From Pseudonocardia parietis (lineage in GTDB: Bacteria; Actinomycetota; Actinomycetes; Mycobacteriales; Pseudonocardiaceae): DNA of 64,000 bases. The notes below the pieces were generated by a model. The model was not told where the DNA came from. It worked only from the letters and a program-made list of their open reading frames with translations, and made no database searches. Location: positions 2,480,001-2,544,000 of the forward strand of contig NZ_JAGINU010000001.1 in the NCBI RefSeq assembly GCF_017876315.1. Reading direction: 5' to 3'. A program made the translations under genes and the position numbers. Of this stretch, positions 16,028 to 25,492 are shown in pieces (position 1 is the first letter of the stretch; each line of letters begins with the position of its first letter).

Positions 16028-16408
16028 GTGACGGCATCACCGGAGGCGATCGAGCTGACGAAGGTGGCGGCGGCCGCCGCGGCGGACAAGAAGGCCGTCG
16101 ACATCGTCGCCCTCGACGTGTCCGACCAGCTGGTCATCACCGACTGCTTCATGCTGGCGTCCGCCCAGAACGAGCGGCAGGTCCAGGCGATCGTGGACGC
16201 GGTCGAGGAGAGGCTGCGCGAGCGCGGCAGCAAGCCGACCCGGCGCGAGGGCGACGCGGACAACGGCTGGGTGCTGCTGGACTTCACCGACATCGTCGTG
16301 CACGTGATGCACACCGAACAGCGCGGGTTCTACGGCCTGGACCGGCTGTGGAAGGACTGCCCGGCGATCGAGGTGCCGCAGTCGGAGCCACCGGCGGACG
16401 ACGAATGA
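16028..16408 (+). CDS. rsfS: Ribosome silencing factor RsfS
   Basis: The 126-residue protein has the RsfS/Iojap fold signature: KAVDIVALDVSDQLVITDCF, ASAQNERQVQAIVDAVEERL, then GWVLLDFTDIVVHVMHTEQRGFY. It binds L14 of the large ribosomal subunit and blocks subunit joining when nutrients are short. In mycobacteria nadD precedes it; here the upstream gene is a divergent MaoC hydratase and nadD is absent. It overlaps the next gene by 4 nt (ATGA). Confidence 0.95.
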   Translation: MTASPEAIELTKVAAAAAADKKAVDIVALDVSDQLVITDCFMLASAQNERQVQAIVDAVEERLRERGSKPTRREGDADNGWVLLDFTDIVVHVMHTEQRGFYGLDRLWKDCPAIEVPQSEPPADDE

Positions 16409-17025
16409 CCCTGCGTGCCGTCACGCTGCTCCGGCACGGCCGGACCGAGTACAACGCGGGTGGCCGGATGCAGGGTCATCTGGACACACAGCTCGCCCCC
16501 GAGGGGCGGGCGCAGGCCGCGGCGGTCGTCCCGCTGCTGGCCGGTATCGGGTTCGACCGGATCATCAGCTCGGACCTGACCCGCGCGTACGACACCGCCC
16601 TGGCGGTCGCCGAGGCGTGCGGGCTGCCGCTGTCGGTGGACAAGCGGCTGCGCGAGACCCACCTCGGGGACTGGCAGGGCCGCACCATCGCCGAGATCGA
16701 GGCCGACCGGCCCGGCGCGATCACCGAGTGGCGTTCGGACCCGCGATGGACACCGCCCGGTGGCGAGTCCAGGCTGGACGTCGTCCACCGCTCGCTGCCG
16801 GTCGTCGCCGAGCTCGACGCCGCGTACGCCGACGACCCCGAGGAACGCTCGGTGCTGCTCGTCGCGCACGGCGGGATGATCGCCGGGATGGTGTGCGGGC
16901 TGCTCGACCTGCCGGAGTCGGCATGGCCGGTCATCGGCGGGATGGGCAACGCGAAGTGGGCCGTCGTCGCCCGCCGCGACGACCACCCGCGCTGGCGGCT
17001 CTCGGGTTACAACATCGGTGCCTGA
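16405..17025 (+). CDS. gpgP: Histidine phosphatase, glucosyl-3-phosphoglycerate phosphatase-like
   Basis: The 206-residue protein has the phosphohistidine motif LLRHGRTEYN, a second His in LVAHGGMI and the acidic E in RETHLGDWQG. Its place between rsfS and an octT-like SGNH hydrolase is that of mycobacterial GpgP (Rv2419c), which dephosphorylates glucosyl-3-phosphoglycerate in methylglucose lipopolysaccharide synthesis. The assignment of substrate rests on synteny. It overlaps both neighbours, so the cluster is one transcript. Confidence 0.85.
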   Translation: MTLRAVTLLRHGRTEYNAGGRMQGHLDTQLAPEGRAQAAAVVPLLAGIGFDRIISSDLTRAYDTALAVAEACGLPLSVDKRLRETHLGDWQGRTIAEIEADRPGAITEWRSDPRWTPPGGESRLDVVHRSLPVVAELDAAYADDPEERSVLLVAHGGMIAGMVCGLLDLPESAWPVIGGMGNAKWAVVARRDDHPRWRLSGYNIGA

Positions 17026-17749
17026 CCTGCTGATCGTCGGCGACTCGCTGGCCTTCCACGGCCCCGACCGGCCGTACCCGGCCGACGAGCCGAGGCTCTG
17101 GCCGAACATCGCCGCCGCCCGGCTCGGCGGGACCGCCGAGCTGGTGGCCCGGGCCGGCTGGACGGCGCGGCACGCCTGGGCGGCGATCACCGGCGACCCA
17201 CGCGTGTGGGCGGCGCTGCCGCGGGTGGACGCCGTCGTGCTCGGGGTGTCCGGGATGGACTCGCTCCCCTCACCGCTGCCGACCGCGCTGCGCGAACTGA
17301 TGCCGGCGCTGCGCCCGGCGCCGCTGCGCCGGGTGGTGCGGGCCGGGTACCGGCGGGCGCAGCCGGTGCTGTCCCGCTCGCTGGCCCGGCTCCCCGGCGG
17401 TGGCCCGGCCACGCTGCCGTCCCGGCTCACCGTGTCCTACCTGGAGCAGTGCCGGGCCGGGATCCACGCGCTGCGGCCCGGGCTCCCGGTGGTGGCCCTG
17501 CTGCCGTCGGTGCACCGGGCCACCGAGTACGGCCTCGTCCACCCGCACCGCGCCGCCGCCGAGGCCGCGATCCGGGCGTGGGCGGCCGGCGCCGCGGCGG
17601 TCTCCGTGCTCGACGTCGCCCCGCTCGTCGCCGACCACGTCCTCGGCGGGCACGGCAACCCCGACGGGATGCACTGGGGCTGGGACGCGCACCGGGCCGT
17701 CGGCGCGGCGCTGGCCGAGCAGCTGCAGCGACGACCGGTCCGCTCGTGA
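17018..17749 (+). CDS. octT: SGNH hydrolase, diglucosylglycerate octanoyltransferase-like
   Basis: The 243-residue protein has the GDS nucleophile block (LLIVGDSLAFHGPDRPYP) and the catalytic Asp/His pair near the end (NPDGMHWGWDAH). In mycobacteria the gene after gpgP (Rv2418c) is OctT, which acylates diglucosylglycerate in the methylglucose lipopolysaccharide pathway. Order and fold agree here. It overlaps the preceding gene by 8 nt and the following kinase by 4 nt (GTGA). Confidence 0.8.
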   Translation: MPDLLIVGDSLAFHGPDRPYPADEPRLWPNIAAARLGGTAELVARAGWTARHAWAAITGDPRVWAALPRVDAVVLGVSGMDSLPSPLPTALRELMPALRPAPLRRVVRAGYRRAQPVLSRSLARLPGGGPATLPSRLTVSYLEQCRAGIHALRPGLPVVALLPSVHRATEYGLVHPHRAAAEAAIRAWAAGAAAVSVLDVAPLVADHVLGGHGNPDGMHWGWDAHRAVGAALAEQLQRRPVRS

Positions 17750-19203
17750 ACCTGCTCGGCATCGACCTGGGCACCACGTCGGTGAAGGCCGCCGTGTACG
17801 CCCCGGACGGCACCCGGATCGCCGCGGCGACCCGCCGGCACACCACCCACCGGCCCGCCCCCGGGCACGCCGAGCAGCACCCGTCGGACTGGTGGGCCGG
17901 GGTGACCGGTGTGGTCGCCGAGCTCGGCGCGACCGGCGCGCTGCGCGACCTCGCTGCCGTCGGCCTGTGCTCGCAGGTCAACACGCACCTCGTCGCCGAC
18001 GCCGCGGGCGCCCCGCTGCACCCGGCGATCACCTGGCAGGACGGCCGGTGCGCCGCGGCCGCCGCGACGCTGAACGATCGGCTCTCCCCGCAGGACCGGG
18101 CGCGGGTACGGGGCGGGCTGGGCACCGTCGACGCCTCGAACCCCGCCGCCCGCGCGGCCTGGTTCGCGGCGCACCGCCCGGAGGTCTGGGCCCGCACCGA
18201 GCGGCTGCTCGCGCCGAAGGACTGGCTGGTGCAGCGGCTCACCGGCACCGCGGTCGCCGACCCGCTGTCGTCGGTCGGCCTGGTCGGACCGGACGGCACC
18301 TACCCGGACGGGCTGGACCTGCTCGTCCCCGGGCTGTCCGGGCTGCTGCCGCCGCTGGCCGACCCGGCGTCGGTCGCCGGGGAGACCACCGGCGCCGCCG
18401 GCCTCCCCGCCGGGGTGCCGGTCGCGGTCGGCACGATGGACGCCTGGTCGGCGCTGCTCGGCGGCGGGATCACCGCCCCCGGGGACGCCATCGACGTCGC
18501 CGGGACGTCGGAGGTACTCGCGATGGCCGCCGAACCCGGCGGTGGCGCGCCGGGCGTCGTCGCCTTCCCGGTCTGGCGCGGGCTGCACGTGCACGCCGGC
18601 CCCACCCAGGCCGGTGGCGACGCGCTGACCTGGGCCGCCGCCGCGCTCGACGCCCCCGTTCCGGATCTGCTCGACCTCGCGGCGACGGCCGCGCCGGGCT
18701 GCGGGGACGTGCTGTTCCTGCCGCAGCTGGCGGGCGAGCGGGCACCGTTGTGGGATCCGGAGCTGCGTGGGCACTGGCTGGGCGCGACGCTGGGCACCGG
18801 CCGGGCCGAGCTGGCGCGGGCCGTGCTGGAGGGCGTCGCGCACGCCGCCCGGCACGTCCTCGGGCCGCTCGAGACGGCGGCGGGCCGCCCGGCGGCCGCA
18901 CTGACCGTCTGCGGTGGTGGCGCGCACAGCGACCTGTGGTGTCAGGTGAAGGCCGACGTGCTGGACCGTCCGCTGCGCCGCACCGTCGAGCGCGACGCCG
19001 GCGTACTCGGCGCCGCGCTGCTCGCCGGCCTCGCGGTCGGGGCCGGGTCCTCGGTGGGCGAGCTGGCGGCCCGGATGGTGCGGGTGGAGCGCGAGTTCGT
19101 CCCGGACCCGCGCGTGCGGGACCGGCTCGACGACGCGCACGGCCGCTACCTCGCCGCCCAGCAGGCACTGGCGCCGCTCTTCCGGGCCGGCCGGCACCGG
19201 TAG
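17746..19203 (+). CDS. FGGY-family carbohydrate kinase (xylulokinase-like)
   Basis: The 485-residue protein has the ASKHA fold: phosphate-1 LLGIDLGTTSVKAAVY, ITWQDGR, phosphate-2/adenosine regions AGTSEVLAM, GERAPLWDPELRG and CGGGAHSDLWCQVKAD. The GTG at 17746 overlaps the octT stop. Xylulokinases and related FGGY kinases are the closest in layout, but the sugar is not certain. It sits between octT and degV, where mycobacteria have no kinase, so it may phosphorylate a sugar that feeds the same glucoside pathway or be an insertion into the cluster. Confidence 0.85.
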   Translation: MNLLGIDLGTTSVKAAVYAPDGTRIAAATRRHTTHRPAPGHAEQHPSDWWAGVTGVVAELGATGALRDLAAVGLCSQVNTHLVADAAGAPLHPAITWQDGRCAAAAATLNDRLSPQDRARVRGGLGTVDASNPAARAAWFAAHRPEVWARTERLLAPKDWLVQRLTGTAVADPLSSVGLVGPDGTYPDGLDLLVPGLSGLLPPLADPASVAGETTGAAGLPAGVPVAVGTMDAWSALLGGGITAPGDAIDVAGTSEVLAMAAEPGGGAPGVVAFPVWRGLHVHAGPTQAGGDALTWAAAALDAPVPDLLDLAATAAPGCGDVLFLPQLAGERAPLWDPELRGHWLGATLGTGRAELARAVLEGVAHAARHVLGPLETAAGRPAAALTVCGGGAHSDLWCQVKADVLDRPLRRTVERDAGVLGAALLAGLAVGAGSSVGELAARMVRVEREFVPDPRVRDRLDDAHGRYLAAQQALAPLFRAGRHR

Positions 19204-19212
19204 GGTCCCGGC

Positions 19213-20073
19213 GTGCCCAGCTCGCCGGTTGCCGTGGTCACCGACTCCACCTCCTACCTGCCTGCGGGTGTGGCGGAGAAGCGTGGGGTGCACGTCGTCC
19301 CGCTGGAGGTACGGCTGGGGGAACGGGCCGGGCAGGACGGCGTGGACGTCACCCCGGCGGAGCTGATCACCGCGCTCGCCGACCGGAACCTGCTCGTGCA
19401 GACCTCCCGGCCGGCCCCGGCGACGTTCGCGTCGCTCTACCGGGATCTCCTCGACGACGGCGCGACGGAGATCGTCTCGGTGCACCTGTCCCGGGAACTG
19501 TCCGGCACCTGGGACGCCGCCCGGGCAGCCGCGCAGGAGGTCGCCCCGGACCGGATCCGGGTCGTCGACTCGCGATCGATCGCGATGGGGCTCGGGTTCG
19601 CGGTGCTGGCCGCGTGCGACGACGCCGACTCCGGTTCCGGTGGTGCGGCGACGGCGGCCTCCGCGGCGGCGGTGGCGGCCCGGTGCCGGGTGCTGTTCGG
19701 CGTGCAGGACCTGGAACGGCTGCGCCGCGGCGGGCGGATCGGTGCCGCGTCCGCGCTGCTCGGCGGGGCCCTGGCGATCAAACCGCTGCTGCACCTGTCG
19801 CAGGGCCGGATCGCGCCCCTGGAGAAGGTCCGGACGACGGCGCGGGCCACCGACCGGCTGGTCACCCTCGCGGTGACGGAGGCCGGCGGCCCCGGAGCCC
19901 GGCTGGCCGTGCACCACCTGGGCGCCCAGGAACGGGCCGAGGACATCGCGGACCGGCTGCGCGAGCAGCTGCCGGACGCGGTCGAGCTGCACGTGTCGGA
20001 GGTCGGCGCGGTGATCGGGGCGCACGCCGGTCCGGGGCTGGTCGGTGTCGTGGTGGTACCCGCGGGCGCGTAG
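19213..20073 (+). CDS. DegV family fatty-acid-binding protein
   Basis: The 286-residue protein has the DegV features: VAVVTDSTSYLP at the N-terminus, the LVQTSRPAPATFASLYRDLL block, VHLSRELSGTWDAAR, DSRSIAMGLGF, and LRRGGRIGAASALLGGALAIKPLL. In bacteria that contain FakA such proteins present fatty acids for phosphorylation. It occupies the same place as Rv2417c. It begins 9 nt after the kinase, so it is likely in the same operon. Confidence 0.92.
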   Translation: MPSSPVAVVTDSTSYLPAGVAEKRGVHVVPLEVRLGERAGQDGVDVTPAELITALADRNLLVQTSRPAPATFASLYRDLLDDGATEIVSVHLSRELSGTWDAARAAAQEVAPDRIRVVDSRSIAMGLGFAVLAACDDADSGSGGAATAASAAAVAARCRVLFGVQDLERLRRGGRIGAASALLGGALAIKPLLHLSQGRIAPLEKVRTTARATDRLVTLAVTEAGGPGARLAVHHLGAQERAEDIADRLREQLPDAVELHVSEVGAVIGAHAGPGLVGVVVVPAGA

Positions 20074-20200
20074 CACCTCCCACCGACGGTTCTCCGTACG
20101 CGCACGGCGCTGCGGGCCCGGCCGTCCCCAACCGTCGGATCCGTCCACAGGCCCGCGGATCGCCGGTGCGGCGGACCGATCCGCTCCTAGCGTCGAGGGC

Positions 20201-21679
20201 GTGACCAGGACGGACGGCACCCGGGACGCGGCCCGGCGGCTCGCCGGATTGAACGGGCGCCCGCGCGGCGGGGGTGCGGTGCGCCCGCAGCGGGAGGGGC
20301 TCGATCCGCCGCGGGAGCGGCTCGGCTCGCCGCGGGAACGGCTCGGCCTGCCGCGGGAACGGCTCGATCCGGCGCGGGAGCGGCTCGACTCGCCGCGGGA
20401 ACGGCTCGGCCTGCCGCGGGAGCGGCTCGACCCGCCGACGGTGCCGCTGTCGTTCGTGCGGTCGCCGGGGCGACGCGGCCCCGATGGCGGTGGCCCGGCC
20501 GGCCCGCCTGACGGCGGGAGGTGGTCCGGCGGTGCGCCGTGGGGCGCCGGCACGGAAGCTCCGTGGCCCGGCGGGGACGGACCGTCCGACGCCCCGCGGC
20601 ACCCGCTCGAGCGCTACGCGGATCGGGACGTGCGTCACGTCGAGCCGGGCGGGCCCGGTGATCTGATGCCGAGCGGCGACCCGATGCTGAGCGATCATCC
20701 GATGCCGGGCAGCGACGCGGTACCCCGCGGGGAGCCGGTGTCCCGCGGGGAGCCGGTACCCCGCTGGGAGCCGGTACCCGGCAGGGAGCCGGTACCCGGC
20801 GACGCCGTCCCGCACGGGGGCCGCCCCTCGTGGGCGCGGCGGATCGCGCTGCGGTGGCTGCCGCCGTCGCTGGCCGGCGCCCGGGTGGACCCCGGTCGCC
20901 CCGGTGCGCTGGCGCTGGTCGCGGTGGTCCTGGTCGGTGCGGTGGTGGCCGGCGTCGGGGTGTGGTCGAACCGCCCGACCGCGCAGCCGGTCGGCGGGCT
21001 GCCGCCGGTCACCGTGACGCCCGCCCCGGCGGCACCCGGTGGGCCGGCGCCCGGTGCTCCCACCTCGGGTGGCCCGGCCGCCGCCGGCGCGGCTCCCGGT
21101 GATCCGATTGCGGCGGCCCCGGTGACCGCCGGACCGCTCGTGGTCAGCGTCGTCGGGAAGGTGGCGCGGCCCGGGCTGGTCCGGGTCCCGGACGGCGCGC
21201 GGGTCGCCGACGCCGTGGACGCCGCCGGGGGAGCGCTGCCCGGGGTCGACCTCGCCCCGCTCAACCTGGCCCGCCGGGTCGGCGATGGTGAGCAGCTCGC
21301 GATCGGCGTCCCACCCGCCGCGGACGCTGCTCCCGCTCCTCCCGCGCCCGGCGGGGAGCCGGCCTCCGGTGCCGAACCGGGCACCGCGCCCGGCAGCGGG
21401 GCGGCCACCGGCGGGTCGGCCACCGGGGGTGCGGCATCGGGTGGATCGGCGCCGGGTGGGTCGGCCACCGGTGGCGCCGCGGCGGGGGGAAAGGTCGATC
21501 TCAACCGGGCGACCGCGGCCGACCTCGACACCCTGCCCGGAGTCGGCCCGGTCACCGCCACGAAGATCATCGACTGGCGTGCGGCGAACGGCCGGTTCAG
21601 CCGGGTCGAGCAGCTGCGCGAGATCGACGGCATCGGTGAGCGCCGGTTCGCGCAGCTACAGCCTCTGGTCACCGTGTGA
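20201..21679 (+). CDS. comEA: ComEA-type DNA-binding protein with long repetitive N-terminus
   Basis: The C-terminus carries the helix-hairpin-helix pair of ComEA (KVDLNRATAADLDTLPGVGP, then IDWRAANGRFSRVEQLREI), preceded by a SLBB domain (VVSVVGKVARPGLVRVPDGA) and a transmembrane helix (ALALVAVVLVGAVVAGVGVW, about residues 235-257). The N-terminal 230 residues are cytoplasmic, disordered and built partly of RERL heptads (20291-20437) and EPVP hexads (about 20730-20800). The GTG at 20201 was chosen because the frame upstream lacks support. ComEA binds incoming double-stranded DNA at the cell surface; it overlaps comEC by 4 nt. Confidence 0.9.
   Translation: MTRTDGTRDAARRLAGLNGRPRGGGAVRPQREGLDPPRERLGSPRERLGLPRERLDPARERLDSPRERLGLPRERLDPPTVPLSFVRSPGRRGPDGGGPAGPPDGGRWSGGAPWGAGTEAPWPGGDGPSDAPRHPLERYADRDVRHVEPGGPGDLMPSGDPMLSDHPMPGSDAVPRGEPVSRGEPVPRWEPVPGREPVPGDAVPHGGRPSWARRIALRWLPPSLAGARVDPGRPGALALVAVVLVGAVVAGVGVWSNRPTAQPVGGLPPVTVTPAPAAPGGPAPGAPTSGGPAAAGAAPGDPIAAAPVTAGPLVVSVVGKVARPGLVRVPDGARVADAVDAAGGALPGVDLAPLNLARRVGDGEQLAIGVPPAADAAPAPPAPGGEPASGAEPGTAPGSGAATGGSATGGAASGGSAPGGSATGGAAAGGKVDLNRATAADLDTLPGVGPVTATKIIDWRAANGRFSRVEQLREIDGIGERRFAQLQPLVTV
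20291..20437 (+). repeat. Seven 21-bp tandem repeats in comEA
   Basis: Seven in-frame units of 21 bp encode heptads of the form R-E-R-L-(D/G)-(P/S/L)-(P/A), the first being REGLDPP. Differences between units are concentrated in the last three codons. The array should be prone to length change. Confidence 0.9.
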
Positions 21680-24219
21680 GCCGCCGGGAGGACGAGGCCG
21701 ACGAGCGGCCCGCACCGCCGGATCTGCGCCTCGTCCCGGTCGCGCTGGCGACCTGGGCCGCGGTGCTGTGCGGTCTGCTCGGTGGCCCGGCCGGCGGGAT
21801 CGCGGCCGTGCTCGTGGCGGCGACCGGGGTGCTGACCGCGTTGCTGCGGGCCCGGATCAGCGCCCGCGCGGCGGCACCGGCGTCGACGGTCCTGGCGGCG
21901 GGGGGCTGCGCGGTGATCGCCGCCGTACTGGTGACCGCGCACGCGTCCGCGCTCGTGGGGCACCCGCTGCGCGCGCCCGCGGACCGGGGTGCGGCGGCGG
22001 AGGTGCGGGTCGTGCTCACCGACGACCCACGGGTGCTCCGCTCCGCAGGCGGCGGCGGGCCGAGTGCCGCCCGGGCGACCGCGCTGGTCCCCGCCGAGCT
22101 CGTCTCCGCGACCGCGGGCGACACCCGGTACGCGACCGGCGGGAAGATCCTCCTGCTGGCGCCCGCCGACACCTGGACCGGTCTGCTCCCCGGCCAGGAG
22201 GCGTCCGCCGCCGGGCTGCTGGCGCCCGCGCAACGGCCCGACCTCACGGTGGCCGTGCTGCGGGTGCGCACTCCGCCGCAGGACGTGACCGCGCCGCCGT
22301 GGTGGCAGACCGGGGCCGGGACACTGCGTGACGGGTTGCGCGACGCGGCGGGTTCCGCGCTCGCCGAAGCACCCGCCGGACTGCTGCCGGGCCTGGCGAT
22401 CGGCGACACCCGGGCCCAGCTGCCGGAGACCGAACAGGACTTCCGCACCGCGGGTCTCGCTCACCTGGTTGCGGTATCCGGAGCCAACGTCGCGATCGTG
22501 ACCGGGGCCGTGCTGCTCCTGCTCCGCGCGTTGCGTACCGATCCCCGGCTCGCCGCGCTCGCCGCGCTGCTGGCGCTGATCGGGTTCGTGGTGCTGGCCC
22601 GGCCGTCGCCGTCGGTGCTGCGGGCCGCGGTGATGGGCTCGGTGGTGCTGCTCGCGTTCGCCGCCGGGCGGGCCCGGTCCGCGGTGCCCGCGCTCGCGGC
22701 CGCCGTGCTCGGCCTGCTGCTGTACGACCCGGCGCTCGCCGTGGACGCCGGGTTCGCGCTGTCCGTGGTCGCGACCGGTGCCCTGGTCCTGCTCGGTCCC
22801 GGCTGGACGGCGGCGCTGAAGCGCCGGGGCGTACCGTCCGGACCGGCCGAGGCACTCGTCGTCCCGGTGGCGGCGGCGCTGGCGACCGCACCGCTGATCG
22901 CCGGGCTGAACGGCCAGATCGGCCTGGTCACGGTGGTGGCGAACCTGCTCGCCGCCCCCGCCGTCGCACCGGCGACGGTGTTGGGGGTGCTCGGCGCCGT
23001 GCTGTCCGCCGTCTCCCCGGAGGCGGCCTGGCTGTGCGCGTGGCTCGCCGGGCCGTTCGTGCACTGGCTGGTGCTCGTCGCCGACCGGGCCGCCGCGGTG
23101 CCCGGCGCGACGGTGCCGTGGCCGGCCGGGGCCGGTGGCGCGCTGCTGCTCACCGGCCTGCTGCTCGGGCTGCTGGCGATGGGCCGGGTACCACGGCTGC
23201 GGGTCCTGCTGGTGGCGCTGCTGGTCGGCCTGCTGGTCGTACTGGTCCCCACCCGGTTCGCCCCACCGGGCTGGCCACCCACCGGCTGGCGGGTGATCGC
23301 CTGCGATGTCGGGCAGGGTGACGCGCTCGTGCTCGCCACCGGAGCGCCCGGGCACGCCGTCCTGGTCGACACCGGGCCCACCGACGACGCGGTGGACGCC
23401 TGCCTGGACCGGCTCGGCGTCCGGGTGCTGGAACTCGTGGTGATCACGCACTTCCATGCCGACCACGACGGTGGCCTCGCCGGAGCACTGCGTGGCCGGG
23501 CGGCCGGTGGTGTCGCCGTGGGGCCGGTGCGCGACCCGGCGGCAGCGCTGCGCGACGTCGCCCGGATCGCGGGGGCGGCCGGGGCACCGGTCGTCGGGCT
23601 CGCGCGCGGCGCCGTGCTCGGCTGGCCGGAACTGCGCCTGGACGTGCTCGGCCCGGTACACCCACCGTCGTCGGTGGACGGCGAGGACGGCACCGCGGTC
23701 AACGACGGCTCGCTGGTGATCCGGGCGAGCACCCCGGCGGGGACGCTGCTGCTCACCGGCGACGTCGAGCTCGCCGCCCAGGACGACCTGCTGGCATCCG
23801 GCGCCGATCTGCGCGCCGACGTCCTCAAGATGCCGCACCACGGGTCGCGCAAGACGGTGCCCCGGCTGCTCGACGTCGTCCGGCCGCGGGCCGCGCTGAT
23901 CAGCGTCGGCAACGGCAACACCTACCGGCACCCGAACCCGGAGCTGGTGGACCGGCTGCTGCGTTCGGGCGTCGTCGTCGGGCGCACCGACCACGCGGGC
24001 GACGTGGCGGTCACCGGGGACGACCCGGGCGGACTGACCCTGGTCGCCCGCGGCGATCCGCGGCCCGCGCCGGGCGGGCGTGGGCGCCGCACGCCGGGCG
24101 GGCGTGGGCGCCGCACGCGGGGCGGGCGCGACCACCGTACGGCGGGCGGCCGGGCCCGAGGTGCCGGACCCGGCACCCTGCGGCCCGGCACCCTGCGGCC
24201 CGGCAGCCCCGCGGCCGGC
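21676..24219 (+). CDS. comEC: ComEC/Rec2 DNA-uptake channel, lacks its own stop codon
   Basis: The N-terminal part has membrane helices and a DUF4131-like segment; the competence domain follows with LAHLVAVSGANVAIVTGAVL and many helices; the C-terminal metallo-beta-lactamase domain shows GQGDALVL, THFHADHDGGL, LLTGDVE and MPHHGSRKT. It would carry single-stranded DNA across the membrane. After about residue 800 the frame enters Arg/Gly-rich repeats and stays open, running antisense through thrC and into holA, to a stop at 26754. I end the feature at the thrC stop; the true end is unknown and a small indel near the repeats is possible. Confidence 0.8.
24073..24130 (+). repeat. 24-bp direct repeats at comEC 3' end
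   Basis: Two perfect in-frame copies of a 24-bp unit (core GGGCGGGCGTGGGCGCCGCA) and a partial third are followed by a 15-bp repeat (GGCACCCTGCGGCCC twice, about 24173-24202). The translated units read GGRGRRTP. Confidence 0.75.
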
Positions 24220-25485
24220 TCAGCCCCGCTGTGCCAGCGCCTCGCGCACGGCGGCGCTGGTCGAGGGCACCGTCGCGGTCGGGCCGACCTGGCCGGAGAC
24301 GGCGTCGAGGGTCTTCAGCCCGTCACCGGTGATCATCAGGACGGTCTCGGCATCCGGGTCGAGCTGCCCGGCCTCGAGCAGCTTCCTCGTGGTCGCGACC
24401 GTGACACCGCCCGCGGTCTCGGCGAACACGCCCTCGGTCTCGGCCAGCAGCCGGATCCCCGCGACGACCTCCTCGTCGGACACGTGACCGATCGAGCCGC
24501 CCGTGCGGCGCACCGAGTCCAGGACGTACGGGCCGTCCGCGGGGTTGCCGATCGCCAGCGAGCGCGCGATGGTGTCCGGCTTCTGGGGCTGGATCACGTC
24601 GTGCCCCTCCTCGAAGGCCCGCGCGACCGGCGAGCAGCCGGTGGCCTGGGCCCCGAACACCGTGTACGGCGTCGGCTCGACCAGGCCCAGCGCGGCCAGC
24701 TCGGTGAACCCCTTGTCGATCTTGGTGAGCTGGGAGCCGGACGCGACCGGGACCACGACCTGCCGGGGCAGCCGCCAGCCGAGCTGCTCGGCGACCTCGT
24801 AGCCGAGGGTCTTGGAGCCCTCGGCGTAGTACGGGCGGACGTTGACGTTCACGAACGCCCAGTCCTCGTGCTCGGCGGCCAGCTCGGTGGCGAGCCGGTT
24901 CACGTCGTCGTAGTTGCCGTCCACCGCGAGCAGCGTGCCGCCGTAGACGGCAGTGGTGATGATCTTCGGCTGCTCCAGGGAGGACGGGATCAGCACGACC
25001 GAGTCCCAGCCCGCGCGAGCGGCAGCGGCCCCGACGGCGTTGGCCAGGTTGCCGGTCGAGGGGCAGCAGAGCACCGAGAAGCCGAGCTCGCGCGCTGCGG
25101 CCAGGGCCACCGCGACCACCCGGTCCTTGAACGAGTGGGTGGGGTTGCCGGTGTCGTCCTTGACCCACAGCTTCCGGACGCCGAGCGCCTTCGCGAGGTT
25201 GTCGGCCTCGATGAGCCGGGTCAGGCCGGGCTCGGTGTTGCGGTGCTCGTGCACGGTGGACGGCACCGGGAGCAGGTCCTTGTAGCGCCAGATCGACTTC
25301 GGCCCGGCCTCGATCGAGGCCCGGGTCACCGCGGGGAAGTCGTAGGCCACCTCGAGCGGGCCGAAACACCGCACACAGGCGAACTCGGCCGCGAGCGGGA
25401 CCTCGTGCCCGCACTCCCGGCAGGACAGGGCGCGCGCGGGACCCAGGTCGTAGGAGGTGGTTTCGGGCGCAGCAGTGAGAGTCAC
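24220..25485 (-). CDS. thrC: Threonine synthase
   Basis: The 421-residue PLP enzyme converts O-phosphohomoserine to threonine. It has the PLP Lys in THSFKDRVVAVAL, the phosphate-binding CCPSTGNLANAVGAA, and a zinc-ribbon-like N-terminus (CREC...CVRC) found in one branch of threonine synthases and related PLP enzymes. The GTG start lies 8 nt after the SAM riboswitch, whose P1 3' strand merges with the ribosome binding site. Control by SAM is expected. Cystathionine-type side activities cannot be excluded. It is convergent with, and antisense to, the run-on frame of comEC. Confidence 0.92.
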   Translation of the reverse strand: MTLTAAPETTSYDLGPARALSCRECGHEVPLAAEFACVRCFGPLEVAYDFPAVTRASIEAGPKSIWRYKDLLPVPSTVHEHRNTEPGLTRLIEADNLAKALGVRKLWVKDDTGNPTHSFKDRVVAVALAAARELGFSVLCCPSTGNLANAVGAAAARAGWDSVVLIPSSLEQPKIITTAVYGGTLLAVDGNYDDVNRLATELAAEHEDWAFVNVNVRPYYAEGSKTLGYEVAEQLGWRLPRQVVVPVASGSQLTKIDKGFTELAALGLVEPTPYTVFGAQATGCSPVARAFEEGHDVIQPQKPDTIARSLAIGNPADGPYVLDSVRRTGGSIGHVSDEEVVAGIRLLAETEGVFAETAGGVTVATTRKLLEAGQLDPDAETVLMITGDGLKTLDAVSGQVGPTATVPSTSAAVREALAQRG

Positions 25486-25492
25486 GTGATCT

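Noticed and set aside
17437..20553. Minus-strand open frame of 1038 codons
   Set aside because: It is antisense to octT, the FGGY kinase, degV and comEA, all of which have clear family motifs; the translation is Arg/Gly/Pro-rich without any domain.
20720..20800. Possible CRISPR-like short repeats
   Set aside because: The units are 18 bp, tandem, in frame and without spacers; they encode EPVP repeats of ComEA.
20695..24135. Minus-strand open frame of 1146 codons
   Set aside because: It is the antisense shadow of comEA and comEC, with a low-complexity translation.
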